From: Neobacillus bataviensis LMG 21833 | GTDB lineage: Bacteria > Bacillota > Bacilli > Bacillales > Cytobacillaceae | DNA: 64,000 nt | Assembly: GCF_000307875.1 (NCBI RefSeq) | Contig: NZ_AJLS01000063.1 | Location: 1-64,000, forward strand | Reading direction: 5' to 3' | Part shown: in pieces, positions 35,332 to 43,674 of the stretch | How positions within the stretch are numbered: the first letter of the stretch is position 1 | Layout: the number at the start of each line of letters is the position of its first letter | Translations under genes and position numbers: made by a program | Notes under the pieces: generated by a model | The model's database searches: none | The model's input: the letters and a program-made list of their open reading frames with translations, nothing else | Told to the model about the DNA's origin: nothing

Positions 35332-36111
35332 TTGGGAGAATTATTTAAGCTATGCTCCGATATTCCTTATTTGCGGTTTGGCGCTGGTGAACCTTTAGTT
35401 TTTATTCATGGTCTTGGAGAGGTAAAAGAGGGCTGGTCAAACCAGTTTGACTTTGCTGAACAATACGACTTAATTATACCGGATTTACGCGGACACGGTG
35501 AGTATCAATCACCTGGTGAAATCTCAATTAAACACTTTGCCGATGACATCATTACTCTTTTAAAAGGTCTTGGAATTGAAAGCGCGCACATTTGCGGATT
35601 ATCGATGGGTGGCATGGTTGCGCAAGAAATTTATCGCCAGGCCCCTAAAATGTGCCGTTCATTAATGCTTGTCAGCACCTTCCATTATGCCCCGAAAAAT
35701 CTTGGAAAGCTATTTTTAAAATACCGCCAGGCCCGTGCTGAAAATAAATCCCCAGAAGTCCTGAGAGAAACAGCTGCAAAGATATGTCTTTATTCCTGGA
35801 CAAGAGAGAATTTCGAAGACTTTTATCAATTTTACAGGCCAAATAGCGAATTCTATTTCAAATCAATGGAGGCCTGCCTAAAAGTAAATAATTTAGGATT
35901 ACTGCCTAAAATTAATGTCCCTACATTAATCATAGGTGGACAATATGATTCTGTCATTCCTGTTTGGGTTCAATTGTTGATGCACAAACAAATTCCCCAT
36001 TCAGAATTTGTCATTTTTAGGAATACCGGCCATATTGCAAAACTCGAAGCCAAGGATGATTTTAACAAAGTACTGCGCAATTTTTTAAATAAGCACAAAA
36101 TGGCAAGCTAA
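35332..36111 (+). CDS. Alpha/beta hydrolase of PHA locus 2 (possible PHA depolymerase)
   Basis: The 259-residue protein is a clear paralog of the locus-1 hydrolase: both share PL-V-x-IHGLGEVKEGW, DLRGHGE, GLSMGG (Ser91), SLM-x-VSTFH, LLPKINVPTLIIGGQYDS and RNTGH (catalytic His). The start is TTG 35332, 8 bases after AGGAGG. It converges on phaC of locus 2 and is preceded by a palindrome similar to the one in the phaQ promoter. A role in mobilising PHA or hydrolysing its oligomers fits the repeated pairing, but neither protein has been shown here to have a granule-binding segment. Confidence 0.82.
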   Translation: MGELFKLCSDIPYLRFGAGEPLVFIHGLGEVKEGWSNQFDFAEQYDLIIPDLRGHGEYQSPGEISIKHFADDIITLLKGLGIESAHICGLSMGGMVAQEIYRQAPKMCRSLMLVSTFHYAPKNLGKLFLKYRQARAENKSPEVLRETAAKICLYSWTRENFEDFYQFYRPNSEFYFKSMEACLKVNNLGLLPKINVPTLIIGGQYDSVIPVWVQLLMHKQIPHSEFVIFRNTGHIAKLEAKDDFNKVLRNFLNKHKMAS

Positions 36112-36112
36112 G

Positions 36113-36134
36113 GGGGAAGGACTAATCCTTCCCC
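36113..36134. terminator. Bidirectional terminator between hydrolase 2 and phaC 2
   Basis: GGGGAAGGA / TCCTTCCCC, a 9-bp GC-rich stem with a CTAA loop, follows the stop codon directly and is followed by TCTTTATTT. Confidence 0.87.
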
Positions 36135-36192
36135 TCTTTATTTGCCTATTAATAATATATTTACTTGTACCCAAATTTATTACAAAATTCTG

Positions 36193-37260
36193 TTAAAGTT
36201 GATTTGAACGGCTTGATGCCCACTGATCAACAATTTTAGCGAACAGTCCGGAAAGGGCTAAACTAACATGGCCAGCTTCAACCGAAACATAGGTTTTATC
36301 CTCGCTTGAGGCTAAGTCCATTAGTGGTTTACTTTGCTCTTCCAAAATCAAATTGTCTCTAGACCCGGAAACTACATATAGATTTGCCGTGATATTTTTT
36401 AAGTCTACCTTTTTATTGCCAATCATCAATTCGCCTTTAACAAGCTTATTTTCTTTAAAAAGATCATTGGCTAATTGTTTATAGGCTTCACCGGCAAAAG
36501 GAACTTGATCACGTGTCCATCTATTCATCCTGCGCCACTTATCTACATAGCGCTGATCATGTGCTCGACTTAACAGCATGGTATAGTTCGTAAAATAAAT
36601 TGGTGCTCCTATTGCTCTGAACATCCCCTCTACTAATTGTGGCGGGACAACCCCATAAGCGTCAATAAAGCGGTCAATATTTATATCGCCCTGTCTCATG
36701 CCTTCTGCCCATTGATCTGGCCCGATAAAAGGTTTGAAATCAATCGGTACTGTTGCCACAACCAAGTTTTTTATCGGCTCATCAGCTATCGAAGCGTAGA
36801 TGGATGCAATCGTACCCCCTAAGCAATAACCGATAAGGGTAATTTCTTCCGCCCCTGAATGGCGTATTGCCCGCTTGACAGCTGTCCTTAGGTATTTTTC
36901 AATATACGTATCGAGACCCATTTTTTTGTCTTCATAGCCAGGGGAACCCCAATCTAATAAATACACCTCATAACCCATGTTGGTAAGTCCTTCAATGACA
37001 CTTGCCTTTGGGGCGATATCTAAGATATATGGTTTATTAAAAAGGGAATACACGAAAAATAATGGGATTTCATATTTTTTCTGTTTCGCTGGATAATGCC
37101 ATAAAACCGATTTATTTTTTCGCCATACTTCAGTTCTTGGTGTATGACCAATCTTCGGCTCCGGTTCACTAAAAACCTTAAACAGCTGTTCCCAGCGCTT
37201 CTTTTCTTTCTCAACATCCAATTCTTGAATGTATTCTTTAAAAGGTGATTCTATCGCCAA
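36193..37260 (-). CDS. phaC: Class IV-type PHA synthase catalytic subunit, locus 2
   Basis: The 355-residue synthase has Cys146 in GYCLGG, Asp302 in SGSRDNLILE and His331 in EAGHVSLALSG. It is collinear with the locus-1 PhaC (WHYPAKQKKYEIPLFFVYSL, YLLDWGSPGYED, KWRRMNRWT), so the two are paralogs, though many positions differ. The start is TTG 37260 after GGGAG. It lies 21 bases downstream of phaR. As in locus 1, no phaB lies between phaR and phaC. A second synthase could widen the monomer range or serve a different growth phase (inference). Confidence 0.88.
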   Translation of the reverse strand: MAIESPFKEYIQELDVEKEKKRWEQLFKVFSEPEPKIGHTPRTEVWRKNKSVLWHYPAKQKKYEIPLFFVYSLFNKPYILDIAPKASVIEGLTNMGYEVYLLDWGSPGYEDKKMGLDTYIEKYLRTAVKRAIRHSGAEEITLIGYCLGGTIASIYASIADEPIKNLVVATVPIDFKPFIGPDQWAEGMRQGDINIDRFIDAYGVVPPQLVEGMFRAIGAPIYFTNYTMLLSRAHDQRYVDKWRRMNRWTRDQVPFAGEAYKQLANDLFKENKLVKGELMIGNKKVDLKNITANLYVVSGSRDNLILEEQSKPLMDLASSEDKTYVSVEAGHVSLALSGLFAKIVDQWASSRSNQL

Positions 37261-37281
37261 GGTGTTTTCCGCTCCCTTCTA

Positions 37282-37848
37282 TTAATTTCCTGAACCGGTA
37301 CCAGTTAATACCGGTTCTGCCGCCCTGTCCTGTTTAATAAGACCTTTAATTGTCTCAAATTCCTCTTTAAAATCATTAAGTTTCAATAATTCAAATTTCA
37401 ATTCCTGAAGTTCAGCATGTAAATCCTTGTTATCGGCCAGTTCCTTTTTTGTTTTCACTAACTCTGTTTTCAACTGCTTTGTTAGTTTAATAATTTCCTT
37501 GGATACCTCGACAACACTTTCAATCTCTTTACTTTGGGATTTCACGGAATCCTGCAGCTCCCAAATTTGCTCCTCTAAAGCTTCGACTTTTTCTTCTGCT
37601 TGAAGGGTTAGGCTGGCTACATTCGTCACATCGTTTTTAGTAGGCAAATTTAACATACTTGCGATTGCCTCTTGGTTTTTTTTGAATGTTTCAAGTGAAC
37701 GGGAGTGAAGTTCCGTCCCTAAATGAGACATTTTCACAAATTCTTTATTATTTGTCCAAAGATAGATAAAATCATTGACCTGTTTTTCCCATAATAAGCT
37801 AAACTTATGAAGGGATTCATATGGATCGTATGGCTTTTTCCCAGACAT
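37282..37848 (-). CDS. phaR: PhaR-type PHA synthase subunit, locus 2
   Basis: The 188-residue protein has the PhaR pattern: DPYESLHKFSLLWEKQVNDF at the start, LEEQIWELQDSVKSQSKEIE in the middle and a long coiled coil (about 85-175). It is paralogous to the locus-1 PhaR, including the tail VLTGTGSGN. In class IV systems PhaR forms the active heterodimer with PhaC. The start has an AGGTGA site. It lies between the phasin-like gene (14 bases) and phaC (21 bases). Confidence 0.84.
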   Translation of the reverse strand: MSGKKPYDPYESLHKFSLLWEKQVNDFIYLWTNNKEFVKMSHLGTELHSRSLETFKKNQEAIASMLNLPTKNDVTNVASLTLQAEEKVEALEEQIWELQDSVKSQSKEIESVVEVSKEIIKLTKQLKTELVKTKKELADNKDLHAELQELKFELLKLNDFKEEFETIKGLIKQDRAAEPVLTGTGSGN

Positions 37849-37862
37849 CTACATTCACCTCG

Positions 37863-38483
37863 TTATGCTTTTGTTAACTCAGATACACTTTTCATATACT
37901 TTTGAAACGGGAACATCGCTGTTTTTACTTGCTTTGCAAACAAATTTACAAATAATTTTTGATTTTCATATAAGACATTCGTTGTTTTCTTCACACTTTC
38001 AATATACTTTTCTCTCGATTTTTTTCTGAAAGAAATATATTGTTCAACGGTTTCTAAGTACTTATCGAGGGCTTGAAATTGGCCAGTTGTTAGCGCTTGT
38101 GCTGGTGTTAACAATAATTGAGTAGTTTTGTTTTGAATGTCTTCCACAACTTGATTAATTTCCTCATATGATTTAACCGGGAAGAAATGCTGTAATGGCG
38201 TTGTGGTTGCTAGGAATTCCTCGCGAGCCGCCTTCTCCCAGTCCTTAAGCTCCACACTAAATTGAGCTGCAATCGTGATCACATTTTCTTGATTCTGTTT
38301 CACTTTTTCGACGAAGTTCCTCACTGCCTCTAGGAAACGTTCATCACGTTTATTAAAACGCTCAGCCCATGCATCTACTTCGTCAAAACCAAGCTTCCAT
38401 AATAGGTCAAGGCTCGTTAGCTCCTTATCCATGCTGCCCTCAGTTTCTTGACTTTCTAGTATTTTTTCGTTTGTTTCAGTCAT
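37863..38483 (-). CDS. Phasin-like PHA-locus protein, locus 2
   Basis: The 206-residue helical protein is the paralog of the product of 15463-16197 but has a much shorter N-terminal tail. Shared blocks include WEKAAREEFLATTTPLQHFF, PVKSYEEIN, FRKKSREKYIESVKK and LYENQKLFVNLFAKQVKT. ATG 38483, after GGAGGAG, is used; 38510 is open but has no ribosome site. Its start overlaps the stop of the upstream coiled-coil gene by 8 bases, so translation is coupled. Granule coating or synthase assembly is the likely role. Confidence 0.66.
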   Translation of the reverse strand: MTETNEKILESQETEGSMDKELTSLDLLWKLGFDEVDAWAERFNKRDERFLEAVRNFVEKVKQNQENVITIAAQFSVELKDWEKAAREEFLATTTPLQHFFPVKSYEEINQVVEDIQNKTTQLLLTPAQALTTGQFQALDKYLETVEQYISFRKKSREKYIESVKKTTNVLYENQKLFVNLFAKQVKTAMFPFQKYMKSVSELTKA

Positions 38484-38946
38484 TGTCGCTCTCCTCCAAA
38501 TCAAATTCATTATGAAATAATAGTTTTAATTCTTGCAGTTCTTTTTCAAGTGTATTGACATTATCGTCATGTATTGCCCTTACTTCATCTTTTAGAAAAA
38601 TAAACCATTCATCCCACGATTCCCGAACCATTCTTAGCTGGATATAATTTTCCTTTAGGATCTTATTAAGGTGATAAATGGAGTCATCCAAAAGATCAAT
38701 CTTTTCTTCACAATCTATAATTCTGTTAGAAATAGCGGCTAGTTCATCTTTATTCACAAGTCCTTGGCGATTTAACCACCTAGTTGTTAACCTTCTGTGA
38801 ATCCTTGCCTTTTTCAGATGTGCCTCCATTTCCCTTCCAAATGCCATCGTAAAGGTTCGTGTATTGGTCTCTGCATGGATTCTATTATTCATCTGTGCTT
38901 CGATTTTTTTATAGATTGAAACGAGATCACAATGCTTAGAATCCAT
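38476..38946 (-). CDS. Helical coiled-coil protein specific to PHA locus 2
   Basis: The 156-residue protein is entirely helical and charged (for example IDLLDDSIYHLNKILKENYI and VNTLEKELQELKLLFHNEF). It has no signal peptide or known motif, and no counterpart exists in locus 1. Its 8-base overlap with the next gene places it in the PHA operon. It might be a further granule-associated or synthase-modulating protein. I do not recognise its family. Confidence 0.62.
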   Translation of the reverse strand: MDSKHCDLVSIYKKIEAQMNNRIHAETNTRTFTMAFGREMEAHLKKARIHRRLTTRWLNRQGLVNKDELAAISNRIIDCEEKIDLLDDSIYHLNKILKENYIQLRMVRESWDEWFIFLKDEVRAIHDDNVNTLEKELQELKLLFHNEFDLEESDND

Positions 38947-39041
38947 GACTCCCCCTCTTAACTAACCAGTTGGTATGTTTACCTAAACATAATAAATACA
39001 AGTCATTAAGTCAATCATAATATTACATTAATATTGAAAAA

Positions 39042-39821
39042 TTATTGAACACCGGCAGTCGTTCCGCCATCAACAACCAAAACATGGCCAAAAACATAAT
39101 CTGAAGCATCTGAAGCTAAAAACAACGCCGGCCCTTTCATATCATCATCTGATCCGAAGCGGCCTGCAGGTGTCCGCTCAAGAATCTTTTCTCCTGAATA
39201 ATCCAAGATAGCTTTTGCCATCTTTGTTGGGAAAAATCCTGGGGCAATCGCATTTACATGGACATTGTATGGAGCCAATTTAACAGCTAAATCCTTTGTA
39301 AAGGTAATGACGGCACCCTTACTGGCAGAATAGCCAATCGCATCCATTACTAATGGGTCTTGCCCGCCCATACCGGCAATCGAAGCAATATTAATAATCT
39401 TACCGGATTTTTGTTCGACCATAATTTTCCCCACAGCCTGAGAAAATAGGAAAACGGCTTTAAGGTTAATATCCATCACCTTATCCCATTTATCGGCAGG
39501 CATCTCGAGCGCAGGCGCCCCCCAGCTAGTCCCGCTATTATTGACTAAAATGTCAATCCGGCCAAATTCTTTCATCGTTTGGTCTACCACATGCTGGATG
39601 TCATCCGAATTGGATACATCACATTTTAAGGCAAGTGCACGAACCCCTTTTTCTTGAAGTGCTTCAGTAAATTGCTTGCAGGCATCGACATTCCTTGAGC
39701 AAACAACGATATTGGCCCCTGCTTCCGCGTAGGCAATGGCAATTTGCTGCCCTAAGCCTCTTCCGCCGCCAGTAACAATCGCGGTTTTCCCTTTTAAGCT
39801 AAATAAATCTTGAATATTCAT
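39042..39821 (-). CDS. SDR family oxidoreductase in PHA locus 2
   Basis: The 259-residue reductase has the Rossmann motif TGGGRGLG (about 17-24), NNSG (about 93-96), the catalytic Ser-Tyr-Lys (IASIAG and YSASKGA) and the C-terminal VDGGTT. It resembles 3-oxoacyl reductases and gluconate 5-dehydrogenase relatives. ATG 39821 is the family-like start; GTG 39830 is an alternative. Beside a PHA synthase it could supply (R)-3-hydroxyacyl-CoA from 3-oxoacyl-CoA, filling the place of phaB (inference). It is 18 bases downstream of the ligase gene. Confidence 0.82.
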   Translation of the reverse strand: MNIQDLFSLKGKTAIVTGGGRGLGQQIAIAYAEAGANIVVCSRNVDACKQFTEALQEKGVRALALKCDVSNSDDIQHVVDQTMKEFGRIDILVNNSGTSWGAPALEMPADKWDKVMDINLKAVFLFSQAVGKIMVEQKSGKIINIASIAGMGGQDPLVMDAIGYSASKGAVITFTKDLAVKLAPYNVHVNAIAPGFFPTKMAKAILDYSGEKILERTPAGRFGSDDDMKGPALFLASDASDYVFGHVLVVDGGTTAGVQ

Positions 39822-39839
39822 TTTCTCCACTTCTTTCTA

Positions 39840-41474
39840 TTAAGCTTTTACTTTCATTTTCTCCTGATCTTTCAGTACTCTTCTTAATAGTTTTCCAACC
39901 GTTGATTTAGGCAGGTCTTCTCGTATTTCTACATCCTTTGGCGCCTTATACGGTGCAAGGTTTTCCTTACCATATTGTTTGATTTCCTCTTCGGAAATCA
40001 TTTGTCCCGGTTTTAGCTTGACATAGGCCTTCACTGTTTCCCCGCGATAAGGATCAGGTACACCGACAACAAGTACTTCTTCAATCTCATGAAGCTGATA
40101 AAGAACTTCCTCGATTTCGCGCGGATAAACATTGTAGCCGCTTGCAATAATCATGTCCTTTTTCCGATCAAGGATATAAAAATAGCCTTCCTCATCCATT
40201 TTGCCAATATCACCAGTAAATAACCAGCCATCCTTCAATACGGCAGCAGTCTCTTCAGGAAGATTCCAGTAGCCTTTCATTACCTGCGGGCCTTGGACAA
40301 TTAACTCACCCTCTTCTCCAACAGGTGCATCAATGTAACCATCATCTGTTTCTTGAACGATTCGAACAGTTGTGCTTTGAACAGGGATGCCGATACTGCC
40401 ATATTTTCTAGGCACGAACGGCGGGTTAAAAATAACGGTTGGGGCTGCTTCAGAAAGTCCATATCCATCCAAGAGCATGGCACCTGTACGCTTTTCGAAT
40501 AATTTCGCTGCTTCCACTGGCAATGGTGCACCGCCACAGCTTATATAGTAAAGATCATCAAAGCCGCTTTCCTCTAGTCCAGGGCTAGAGTTTAAGGCAA
40601 AAAACATCGTAGGTACGCCTGACATTTGGAAAGGCTTTTCCCGCTTAACGATCTCCATAATCTCTTTCGGATCAAAGCGGGGTAGCAAGATTTGGTTCGC
40701 ACCTTCTCTAATTCCGCATAGGGCAGTACTAGAAAGTCCGTAAACATGGAACATCGGAAGGACAGTAATCATTTTAAAATCTTCCGGCTTATCCTCACAG
40801 GTTTTATAGGCAAAATCACAGACTTGATTGAAATTTGCTAAAAGGTTTGTGTGTGTAAGCATAACGCCTTTGGAAAGCCCAGTAGTTCCCCCCGTATACT
40901 GCAAAAGGGCAACATCCTCATCACGATTAATCTCAACATCAGGTATGTTAAGCTCGCAGTTAAGGAATGCATCAAAATAACAGTCACCCTCGGCAAGGTC
41001 AATCTTCTGACCGCCAAAGCTAACCACAATTATTTTTTTTAACGATGTTTTTGGCTGAGCCTTTTTTACTTTTGGATATAATGCATCCAGAACGACTATG
41101 TATTCCGAACCAGAATCATTTAAAACGTGTTCGATCTCTCTTTCAACATACATTGGATTCACTTGAACTGCGATACCCCCAAGACGAAAAACGGCAAAAA
41201 GGGTAAAAATATAATGCGGGGCATTCGGAAGCATGATCGACAGCCGATCCCCCTTTTTAAAGCCCTCTTTATGTAGAGCAGAGGCTAAACGATCGGTTAA
41301 TGCTTTTGTTTCATTAAAGCTTACGACCTTACCAAAGAAGGTAAATGCCGGTTTATTTTGATAACGGTTTGCTGCATCTTCTAAGAAATCATAAAGTGAA
41401 AAATGTTCAATACTGACATGTTCTTCAATTCTTGAGTCATAAGTGTTCAACCACGGCTTTTGCTGATAAACCAT
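39840..41474 (-). CDS. Long-chain fatty-acid-CoA ligase, PHA locus 2
   Basis: The 544-residue enzyme is a close paralog of the locus-1 ligase: the same YQ-x-KPWL start, LLQYTGGTTGLSKGVMLTH, YGLSEAAPTV, LFTGDIGKMDEEGYFYI and LPKSTVGKLLRR. The AGGAGG site is 5 bases before an in-frame TTG (41480) and 11 before ATG 41474; the latter matches the paralog. With the SDR gene it forms the upstream part of the locus, separated from the coiled-coil/phasin genes by SDR and a 95-base gap. It probably activates fatty acids for beta-oxidation or PHA synthesis. Confidence 0.88.
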   Translation of the reverse strand: MVYQQKPWLNTYDSRIEEHVSIEHFSLYDFLEDAANRYQNKPAFTFFGKVVSFNETKALTDRLASALHKEGFKKGDRLSIMLPNAPHYIFTLFAVFRLGGIAVQVNPMYVEREIEHVLNDSGSEYIVVLDALYPKVKKAQPKTSLKKIIVVSFGGQKIDLAEGDCYFDAFLNCELNIPDVEINRDEDVALLQYTGGTTGLSKGVMLTHTNLLANFNQVCDFAYKTCEDKPEDFKMITVLPMFHVYGLSSTALCGIREGANQILLPRFDPKEIMEIVKREKPFQMSGVPTMFFALNSSPGLEESGFDDLYYISCGGAPLPVEAAKLFEKRTGAMLLDGYGLSEAAPTVIFNPPFVPRKYGSIGIPVQSTTVRIVQETDDGYIDAPVGEEGELIVQGPQVMKGYWNLPEETAAVLKDGWLFTGDIGKMDEEGYFYILDRKKDMIIASGYNVYPREIEEVLYQLHEIEEVLVVGVPDPYRGETVKAYVKLKPGQMISEEEIKQYGKENLAPYKAPKDVEIREDLPKSTVGKLLRRVLKDQEKMKVKA

Positions 41475-42007
41475 AAACAACGATGCCTCCTAAAATTTTT
41501 GATCATATCAATACTCCTTTTAAAGCTGTTACATTTCTTGGATGTCATCGAATACCGTATTAATTAGAATATTAATATAATTATGATTATTGTCGTAAAA
41601 TGTTGTTTTGTAAACCAATCATTATCGACATTTTTCCGCAATTGAACAGGCTGACCTAAAATATTTAATTTACCACTCTTGAAATTCCTTATTTAGATAC
41701 ATTCTCTTTATTAATCACTCTACCAATCACGAAGGATAGTGACGAAATTTGTCGGAAAATATTCCCTTAACGAGAAACCGCTTTCATAAAAAATATCAAT
41801 TTTAACTTATGCTTAACATGATTTTCAAAACATATATAATATATCCCTATAAGACTTTTATTTGTTTTAAGACAGAATAAATATCATTTTGTTTTACTCC
41901 GAAATACTTGTTTGGTTTTCTAAGCAATCTTCCTTGTTTTAGTTCTTCTGATGTTCCTATCCTCATATAATCTACTATTATCTGGAAGAAGAGGAGTGTT
42001 GTTTGAC
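41475..42007. other. 533-base divergent intergenic region
   Basis: No supported gene lies here, although short open frames exist. It must hold the promoters for the minus-strand ligase gene and the plus-strand hydrolase. On the minus strand TTTTACGACAATAAT (41600-41586) repeats the element upstream of the other ligase gene. A second TTTTACAAAACAACA lies just before it, forming a short direct repeat. No other structure was recognised. Confidence 0.5.
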
Positions 42008-42811
42008 ATGCCAATAACGAAGGCGAATGGAATTGACCTTTATTATGAAATCCATGGTGAAGGCGAACCATTATTACTAATTATGGGATTGTCACTTGAT
42101 TCAAAATCATGGTTTAGAACAGTACCTGCCTTAAGTGAGAAATACAAGGTCATTATCTTTGATAATCGTGGTGTAGGACAAAGCGGTAAACCAAATAGCC
42201 CATATTCCATCGAGCTTATGGCGGAAGATGCACGGGCTGTTTTAGATGCTGCAGGTGTTGAAGCTGCACACGTATATGGAATTTCGATGGGGGGAATGAT
42301 TGCCCAAAGGCTCGCCATTAAATATCCCGAACGAATTCGTTCCCTTATTTTAGGCTGCACAACCCCTGGCGGTGCTAGTAGTGTACAAGCAAGCGCCGAT
42401 GTCTCCATGCTTATGCTTTCAAGGGCTTCTTCCATTGCTACACCTGAAGAAATGGCCTGGGCCACAGCCCCTATTCTATACAGCCAATCCTTTATTGAAA
42501 ATCATCGCAATTTTGTCGCAGAAGATATCCAAAAGCGAATCGAATTACCGGTTCAGCCCTATGCATATATACTCCAGCTTCAAGCCTGCATGGCACATGA
42601 TTCCTCTGGTGAGCTTGACCAAATTACGGCCCCGACCTTAGTCATACATGGTAATGAAGATAAATTAGTTCCCTATCAAAATGGAGTTACCTTAGCGGAG
42701 AATATAAAAGGAGCTGAATTTCTAACCATTCAAGGTGCCGGACATATCTATGTTACCGAAGCAAATGATTTAGTGAACAAAAAGGTACTAGAGTTTCTGG
42801 AAAAACAATGA
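42008..42811 (+). CDS. Alpha/beta hydrolase next to PHA locus 2
   Basis: The 267-residue protein has LIMGLSLDSKSW, DNRGVGQS, the nucleophile elbow YGISMGGM (Ser ~95), IHGNEDKLVPYQNG with the acid, and GAGHIYVTEA with His. It resembles 3-oxoadipate enol-lactonase-like and other small hydrolases more than it does the two PHA-linked hydrolases. ATG 42008 gives MPITKANGIDLYYEIHGEGE, a typical start; the GAGGAG site is 11 bases before it. It is divergent from the ligase gene, so co-regulation with the PHA locus is possible. Confidence 0.8.
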   Translation: MPITKANGIDLYYEIHGEGEPLLLIMGLSLDSKSWFRTVPALSEKYKVIIFDNRGVGQSGKPNSPYSIELMAEDARAVLDAAGVEAAHVYGISMGGMIAQRLAIKYPERIRSLILGCTTPGGASSVQASADVSMLMLSRASSIATPEEMAWATAPILYSQSFIENHRNFVAEDIQKRIELPVQPYAYILQLQACMAHDSSGELDQITAPTLVIHGNEDKLVPYQNGVTLAENIKGAEFLTIQGAGHIYVTEANDLVNKKVLEFLEKQ

Positions 42812-42818
42812 GAACATG

Positions 42819-42852
42819 AAAATGCCCAATCTTAATGGCGATCGGGCATTTT
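42819..42852 (+). terminator. Rho-independent terminator
   Basis: AAAATGCCC / GGGCATTTT (9 bp, extended by weaker pairs) followed by TTTCTAA, 8 bases after the hydrolase stop codon. Confidence 0.85.
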
Positions 42853-42910
42853 TCTAATTTAGTTACTTAAAAAACCTGGAAAACAGTGTTAACATAGTTT
42901 CAGTAAATAA

Positions 42911-43480
42911 TTAGTGTTCCTGAATAGATAAATCAATCGTTTTAAAAGCGACGCAAAAAGTGGCTAATGAGTAGATCGCTTCGTACAAGCCAAATATGAA
43001 AATGGAACTTCCGAAGATGAATAAATTAAATAAAAGAACATATTGCCCAATCGAAAAAGGGGAACGTTTACTAAACAAGATTGCTAATACTTCCGTCCCA
43101 TCCAAACAGCCACCATACCGAATTGTGATTCCGACACCCAATCCTAAACTGAATCCACCCAGGAAAATCACTAAAATGGGGTTATGAGTTAAAACAGGTA
43201 TCGGTTCTAGTAGATACGTTCCCGCCGACAGAACAAGGATTGCGAATAGGCTGAGCATGAGAAACCTTCTACCTAGGTAGGTATAAGCAATGATGAAAAA
43301 AGGGGTATTCAACAGTAAGAGAAATAAACCTACTTCCTGGCGGGTGATATAGGAGAGAATAATGCTTATGCCAATGATACCCCCATCAATTACGAAATTT
43401 TTCACCAAAAATAATTGCAAGGATAGGGCAACAAGAGACGAACCGAAAAAAATAAAACAACCACGCTTATAAAAAGACAT
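42911..43480 (-). CDS. YitT family membrane protein lacking the C-terminal domain
   Basis: The 189-residue protein has five or six membrane segments with YitT motifs: FVIDGGIIGISIILSYIT and RYGGCLDGTEVLAILFSKR. Typical YitT proteins (about 280-290 residues) continue with a cytoplasmic DUF2179 domain after FKTID; this one stops at FKTIDLSIQEH. ATG 43480 is the likely start (AGGG 8 bases away); the frame is open to 43531. It is either a short family form or a truncated gene. Transport function is suspected, substrate unknown. Confidence 0.78.
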   Translation of the reverse strand: MSFYKRGCFIFFGSSLVALSLQLFLVKNFVIDGGIIGISIILSYITRQEVGLFLLLLNTPFFIIAYTYLGRRFLMLSLFAILVLSAGTYLLEPIPVLTHNPILVIFLGGFSLGLGVGITIRYGGCLDGTEVLAILFSKRSPFSIGQYVLLFNLFIFGSSIFIFGLYEAIYSLATFCVAFKTIDLSIQEH

Positions 43481-43674
43481 ATTTTCTGCCCTACTATAGT
43501 TTATGTAAAACCTAACCCTTGTCCAATACATATGACTCCCCTTTTATTCAAATTACCCACTAAGTACGGTTAAATATATTCTGCTATCAAAAAAAGATTC
43601 TTCTCAGCACAAATAAAAAAATAAAACCCGCTAGAAAGAAACAAAAATAAGTTTGCCACTAGCGGTAGATTAGG

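Noticed and set aside
38955-38985. Palindromic operator near AACCAGTTGGTA upstream of the coiled-coil gene
   Set aside because: On pairing base by base the halves do not form a true dyad; the likeness is superficial.
41847-42071. Minus-strand frame of 74 codons across the hydrolase start
   Set aside because: It overlaps the 5' end of the real hydrolase gene and its upstream region, with no ribosome site.
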